A stretch of 18,537 bases of DNA from Acidimicrobiia bacterium. Lineage in GTDB: Bacteria; Actinomycetota; Acidimicrobiia; UBA5794; JAOTWH01. The position numbers and the translations under genes are program-made. Below the pieces are notes generated by a model that was not told where the DNA came from, made no database searches, and saw only the letters and a program-made list of their open reading frames with translations. The stretch is from the NCBI GenBank assembly GCA_029863035.1, contig JAOTWH010000020.1, positions 1-18,537 of the forward strand, written 5' to 3'. Shown here in pieces: positions 14,809 through 18,537 of the stretch. The number at the start of each line of letters is the position of its first letter. The stretch's first letter is position 1.

Positions 14809-16929
14809 TTGTTGGAACGCTTGAACATCCGTTACTTGTTGCTCATTCCCATCGTGGCGGCCCTCGTTCTGGCACCACTGCCCACGGATGCCCAGGATCC
14901 AACCTGTGCGACTACCGGTGAGATCGTCGATCCCGCGCCCTTCATATGGGCCGAAGCAGGTGACCATTACGTCGGCGTGATGGAGTACGGCCAGGCCACC
15001 TTCACCATCAACGGCGAGACCTTGACGACCCGGGCGTATCGCCAAGAGGGGGGCTGCTATTCCATTCCCGGGCCGACCATGAACATGGTGCCGGGAAACA
15101 AGTACGTGCTGCGTTTTCGCAACATCTTGGACTACGAGGCGCCAAGCTCGGTCCACAACGACTTCAAGGATCCGAACATCACCAACCTGCACACCCATGG
15201 TCTCCACATCTCCGGTGAGTCGCCGGGCGACGACGTCACCCGGATGTTCGAAGGCGGCTTCGGCGGCGATTACGTCTACGACATTCCGGCGGACCACATG
15301 GGCGGCACCTTCTGGTACCACGCGCACCACCACGGCTCCACCTTCCTGCAGGTGTCCACCGGTGGCTTCGGTTTCATCATCATCGATGACGGCGGAGACC
15401 AGATTCCGGCCAACGTGGCGGCCATGGAAGAGCGCCACATCTTGCTCGGCTACCTCGACCCCGGTGCCGCCGGCACCGGTGGCGACACGCTGGTGTCCGG
15501 GACCCTTCCGGCTGGCTGGACCGTCAACGGCACGGTCGACGGCGACCTATTTGTCCCGCCCGGCACTTGGCAGCACTGGCGTGTCCTGCTGGCCGACAGT
15601 GACGCCAGAACCAAAGACGTGACGGTTGGCGCCAACTGCGAGGTGATGTTGATGGCCCGCGATGGCGTCTGGCGCACCAGTGCTCCCAAGGCGCTGCCGG
15701 ACCGCACGGTGAACATGACCGGCGCCTCGCGCGCCGACCTGGCGGTGCGCTGCAGCGCTAACTCGAACATCAAGGTGGGCAACACGGCCGTCGCCAACAT
15801 CGTGGTCGTCGCCGGCACCCCCGATCTGGGCCCCCATCCCTACGCGGAGGACGGTACATCCATGTGGTCGGCCTACCGGCCCGCCTACCTGCGCGACCTT
15901 CGCAACGAATCCGGAGTCAACAACGAGAAGATCAGCATGGGCGCTCGCACCGTGAACGGCGACAAGTTCGACATCGACACACCGACCTTCACCCTGAACG
16001 CCGATGCCGTGCAGGAGTGGTCCATCAAGGGAGCCGTCAATCATCCCTTCCACCTGCACGTCTACCACTTCCAGGCCCAGTCGGGCTGCGGCGGCGACTT
16101 CGAGGAAGGTGAGTACTACGACACCATGGCGGGCAACTGCTCGGTGCGCTTCGACCTGAACGCCCTGACCAGCAGCCCCTACGAGGGACGCACCATCATG
16201 CACTGCCACATCCTCACCCACGAGGACCAGGGCGCCATGACCTGGATGGACGTCGTCGGCGGCATGGCGCCCCCGGACTTCCCGGGTGGGCAGGGATATA
16301 GCGCCTACTACCCGCTGGCGGCGGGCGGTCCTCCTGCGGCGCCGAGCGGTTTGAGCGCCGCCGCAGTGTCGAGCTCCGCCATCGACCTGGCCTGGACCGA
16401 CAACGCGAACGACGAGACGAGCTTCATCATCGAGCGCTCCGGTGATGACACGAACTTCAGCTCTCTGGCATCGGTGGGCGCCAACGTCGTCGGCTACAGC
16501 GACACCGGGCTCAACCCCGACACTCCCTACTGGTATCGGGTGAGCGCGGAGAACTCGGGCGGCACCTCGGGATACTCGAACATCGCATGGGCCACCACGC
16601 CACCGGACAGCGGCCAGCCGACCGCGGTCGATTTAGGGTCGGTCGTCGTCACGACGGTGGGCGCTGGCAAGGGCTTCAAGAACGGCCAGGCGACAGTGAT
16701 GGTTGTCGACGATCTCGGTGGGGTCGTTAAAGGCGCCACCGTGACCGGGGACTTCACCGGCAGCTTCAACGAGCCCGGATTATCGGAAATAACTGATGGC
16801 ACCGGAACGACGGTCATCACAACTGCAAGATCCGCCAAAGGCGGCCTCTCGGTGACGTTCTGTGTGACCAGCATCACCACCGACTCGACCCTCAATGATT
16901 GGGTGGGGAACAGCTGCGCTTCGAACTGA
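14809..16929 (+). CDS. Secreted multicopper oxidase with C-terminal Fn3 and Ig-like domains
   Basis: The 706-residue protein starts at TTG 14809 (a TTG at 14812 is equally possible) after GAGAGGAG. A signal peptide spans about residues 1-28, ending near PTDAQ. All four copper motifs are present: NLHTHG (H128, H130), YHAHHHG (H171, H173), HPFHLH (H412, H415, H417) and HCHILTH (H465, C466, H467, H471). It should oxidise a phenolic, metal or other one-electron donor and reduce oxygen to water outside the cytoplasm. The position five after H471, where CueO-type enzymes have the axial methionine, is Ala476; Met477 is one residue further. Residues 509-598 form a fibronectin type III domain, and about 607-706 an Ig-like domain with two cysteines. 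No membrane anchor or sorting signal is seen. It is flanked by repeat F upstream and repeat A downstream. Confidence 0.93.
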   Translation: MLERLNIRYLLLIPIVAALVLAPLPTDAQDPTCATTGEIVDPAPFIWAEAGDHYVGVMEYGQATFTINGETLTTRAYRQEGGCYSIPGPTMNMVPGNKYVLRFRNILDYEAPSSVHNDFKDPNITNLHTHGLHISGESPGDDVTRMFEGGFGGDYVYDIPADHMGGTFWYHAHHHGSTFLQVSTGGFGFIIIDDGGDQIPANVAAMEERHILLGYLDPGAAGTGGDTLVSGTLPAGWTVNGTVDGDLFVPPGTWQHWRVLLADSDARTKDVTVGANCEVMLMARDGVWRTSAPKALPDRTVNMTGASRADLAVRCSANSNIKVGNTAVANIVVVAGTPDLGPHPYAEDGTSMWSAYRPAYLRDLRNESGVNNEKISMGARTVNGDKFDIDTPTFTLNADAVQEWSIKGAVNHPFHLHVYHFQAQSGCGGDFEEGEYYDTMAGNCSVRFDLNALTSSPYEGRTIMHCHILTHEDQGAMTWMDVVGGMAPPDFPGGQGYSAYYPLAAGGPPAAPSGLSAAAVSSSAIDLAWTDNANDETSFIIERSGDDTNFSSLASVGANVVGYSDTGLNPDTPYWYRVSAENSGGTSGYSNIAWATTPPDSGQPTAVDLGSVVVTTVGAGKGFKNGQATVMVVDDLGGVVKGATVTGDFTGSFNEPGLSEITDGTGTTVITTARSAKGGLSVTFCVTSITTDSTLNDWVGNSCASN

Positions 16930-17007
16930 GGTGTCGGCAAGACTCCTCGGCGGCCACCGTTACAGAGAGCAAGTCGGTGTCGGTTTCGACGAGGTGCAGC
17001 GACACGA

Positions 17008-17059
17008 GTGGCAGGACCACGTGTTCGCCCTGGCGGACGCCTACCAGATGGCGGAGTAG
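17008..17059 (+). repeat. Repeat A, copy 3: short orphan ACAD 3' end
   Basis: These 52 bases are identical to the end of copy 2 and differ from the genuine gene end at one position. They encode WQDHVFALADAYQMAE plus the TAG stop. They begin 79 bases after the multicopper oxidase stop. Immediately after, CGCGCCAAC at about 17062 resembles the core of repeat F and may be a degenerate third copy, which is uncertain. Confidence 0.88.
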
Positions 17060-17155
17060 GCCGCGCCAACAACAACCGAAGGGGTATGTCCGCCCTGATC
17101 TGCCCATTTCCTGATCGAGCCGACAGCGCAACAACTGAAGATCGGTACGGGCGGG

Positions 17156-18076
17156 CTAGGTCTCCTGGGGAGAGGGATGGGTGATCGACACTCCTTCGGG
17201 CCGAGTCTTTCCTTTAGAGACAGCCACCAGGGCAACACCGCCGAGAATGAGTGGAAGGGCGATCACAGCCTCGCCGGAGAGGGACTCTGAACCGATGGTC
17301 ACACCTAGGAGCACGGCCACCAGCGGGTTGACGTAGGCATAGCTGGTGGCCAGAGCCGGACGAACCTTGCCGAGAAGGTACATGTAGGAGGAGAAGGCGA
17401 CGATGGAGCCGAATGTGATCAAGTAGACAAGAGCGAGCCAGCCATCGAGTTCGGGGAAGCGCTCGAAACGTTCTCCGCGACCGAAACCGACTATCAGAAG
17501 CATGACGCCCCCGGCCGTCATCTCCGTCGCCGTCGCCATGGCTCCGGAAGGGAGGGAGATTCTCTGGCTCCAGACCGATCCGAAGGCCCAGCTGATGGGG
17601 GCAACGATCATCAGCGTCACCCCGAGGGCGTTGCCGGCGAAATCGCCCTCCTGGCTGAGAACGATGACTCCGGTCAGACCGATCCCAAGTCCGAGCCACT
17701 CCAGGCGATTGGGCCATCGGCCGAACAGTCCGCCCGACAAAGCGGCCCACAGCGGCATCGCCGCCACTGCCGTTGCCGCCAGGCCGGAACCGACCCCCCT
17801 GGCCTCCGCCAGAGCGACCAGGCCCACCCCGCCAATCATCAACAGAGCGCCGATCTGTGTGGCCGACCACCACTCGCTCCTTGTCGGCGCCGGAGCACCT
17901 CTCCGACGCAAGAAAAGAAAGAGTGCACCGCCCGCGATCACGAATCGAATGCCATTTCCCACGAACGCTGGAAAGTCCTCGACCAGGTAGCGAAGCGCGA
18001 GGTAGGTGGAACCCCAGATGAAGTACACGGACAACAAGGAGAGGCCGATGAGCCAGCGAGGATGCCGTGTGGTCAT
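17156..18076 (-). CDS. EamA-family drug/metabolite exporter, YedA-like
   Basis: The 306-residue protein equals the length of E. coli YedA. It has ten hydrophobic segments in two EamA halves, beginning with YFIWGSTYLALRYLV, the hallmark of this subgroup, and a second-half signature around SYAYVNPLVAVLLG. It should be an inner-membrane exporter of amino acids, metabolites or drugs, but the substrate cannot be predicted. The ATG at 18076 has only a weak ribosome site (AAGG about 12 bases upstream). It converges with the multicopper oxidase segment. It lies 147 bp downstream of the ABM-domain gene in the same direction, so the two may share a transcript. Confidence 0.9.
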   Translation of the reverse strand: MTTRHPRWLIGLSLLSVYFIWGSTYLALRYLVEDFPAFVGNGIRFVIAGGALFLFLRRRGAPAPTRSEWWSATQIGALLMIGGVGLVALAEARGVGSGLAATAVAAMPLWAALSGGLFGRWPNRLEWLGLGIGLTGVIVLSQEGDFAGNALGVTLMIVAPISWAFGSVWSQRISLPSGAMATATEMTAGGVMLLIVGFGRGERFERFPELDGWLALVYLITFGSIVAFSSYMYLLGKVRPALATSYAYVNPLVAVLLGVTIGSESLSGEAVIALPLILGGVALVAVSKGKTRPEGVSITHPSPQET

Positions 18077-18223
18077 GGGCGATAGAACCTTCGTTGGCTT
18101 GGAACTATGCCGATCAACTCTCCAAAAAGGGAAGCTGGCGGTGTGGGGCAGGGTGCCTCTGTGGATACCTGGTGCCGGTTATGTGCCGCTCAACAGTCTG
18201 ATTCAACCGAAGAGCAATCGGCC

Positions 18224-18514
18224 TCAGCCGACCAAGCGATACTTGCGCAGGTCGAGCTCGCCGTCCACCAAGTCGGGTAGACGACCGAGAGCAGCCTCAA
18301 CGTGCGGAGTTGCGAAATGGGCGTCAAGGGCGTCGCCGTCCTGATATTCCTCGACGAACGTGAAGTCTCTGTCATCGTCGAGACTCGCCAGGAGCTCGTA
18401 GCTGATGTTGCCGGGCTCGGCCCGCGTCGGCTCGATCAGGCCCTCGAGCACTTCTCCAAGCTCCGCCCCTTTTCCTTCCTGAGCCCGTAGGTGGGCGACG
18501 ACTCGCATTGTCAC
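18224..18514 (-). CDS. ABM-domain protein (putative quinol monooxygenase, YgiN-like)
   Basis: The 96-residue protein is one antibiotic-biosynthesis-monooxygenase domain, with an MRVVAHLRAQEGKG N-terminal strand, EPGNISYELL, and FTFVEEYQDGDALDAHFATPH in the conserved second half. Such dimeric ferredoxin-like proteins act as cofactor-free quinol monooxygenases or stress-related small enzymes; the substrate is not evident. AAAGGAG precedes two possible starts: GTG 18514 (spacing 4) and ATG 18508 (spacing 10, two residues shorter). Either is acceptable. The promoter is at or beyond the window edge. Confidence 0.85.
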   Translation of the reverse strand: MTMRVVAHLRAQEGKGAELGEVLEGLIEPTRAEPGNISYELLASLDDDRDFTFVEEYQDGDALDAHFATPHVEAALGRLPDLVDGELDLRKYRLVG

Positions 18515-18537
18515 ATAGCTCCTTTCAACTATGGAGC

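Overview
This is high-GC bacterial DNA that looks actinobacterial, possibly Acidimicrobiia. The reasons are the GC-rich third codon positions, frequent GTG/TTG starts, ATGA start/stop overlaps, a heliorhodopsin gene, and an apparently leaderless promoter. The class-level call is inference only. There is no rRNA, complete tRNA, CRISPR array, integrase or transposase in the window.

Layout. (1) 2-3139, plus strand: four translationally coupled genes (ATGA overlaps at each junction) for a 5'-truncated FAD-dependent oxidoreductase, a phosphotriesterase-family hydrolase/lactonase, a zinc medium-chain dehydrogenase and a short-chain dehydrogenase. They look like an oxidative catabolic pathway for a polyol, sugar or lactone. 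(2) 3162-6492, minus strand and convergent with block 1: a drastically shortened transaldolase remnant, nagA, a Gfo/Idh/MocA oxidoreductase and a nagB-like deaminase, i.e. amino-sugar catabolism. (3) 6493-7016: non-coding, with a REP-like double hairpin and the putative promoter/operator of the next operon. (4) 7017-10138: a light module of heliorhodopsin followed 13 bp later by a class I CPD photolyase, with a convergent DUF1295 membrane protein. (5) 10237-17059: an acyl-CoA dehydrogenase (ACAD) gene followed by two exported-protein genes (an LVIVD-type beta-propeller-like protein and a multicopper oxidase with Fn3 and Ig-like domains) and a small membrane protein. (6) 17156-18514, minus strand: an EamA/YedA-type exporter and an ABM-domain monooxygenase.

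The most unusual structure is in block 5. The last 135 bp of the ACAD gene recur at 13526-13660 (9 mismatches, mostly synonymous, no indels) and the last 52 bp recur at 17008-17059, all in the same orientation. This divides the region into two segments, each carrying one exported-protein gene. A second short repeat, a different gene-end-like fragment encoding FERANYMKT, lies upstream of each exported-protein gene. The arrangement F-cargo-A, F-cargo-A resembles tandem islands inserted at a gene 3' end, with the ACAD terminus acting as an attachment-like site. No recombinase is visible, so the mechanism is inference; remnants of duplicated ACAD genes are the main alternative.

Other points: an internally deleted transaldolase in front of nagA, a probable CTG start for nagB with an ideal Shine-Dalgarno sequence, intact heliorhodopsin and photolyase key residues, and a non-coordinating residue at the expected axial type 1 copper position of the multicopper oxidase.
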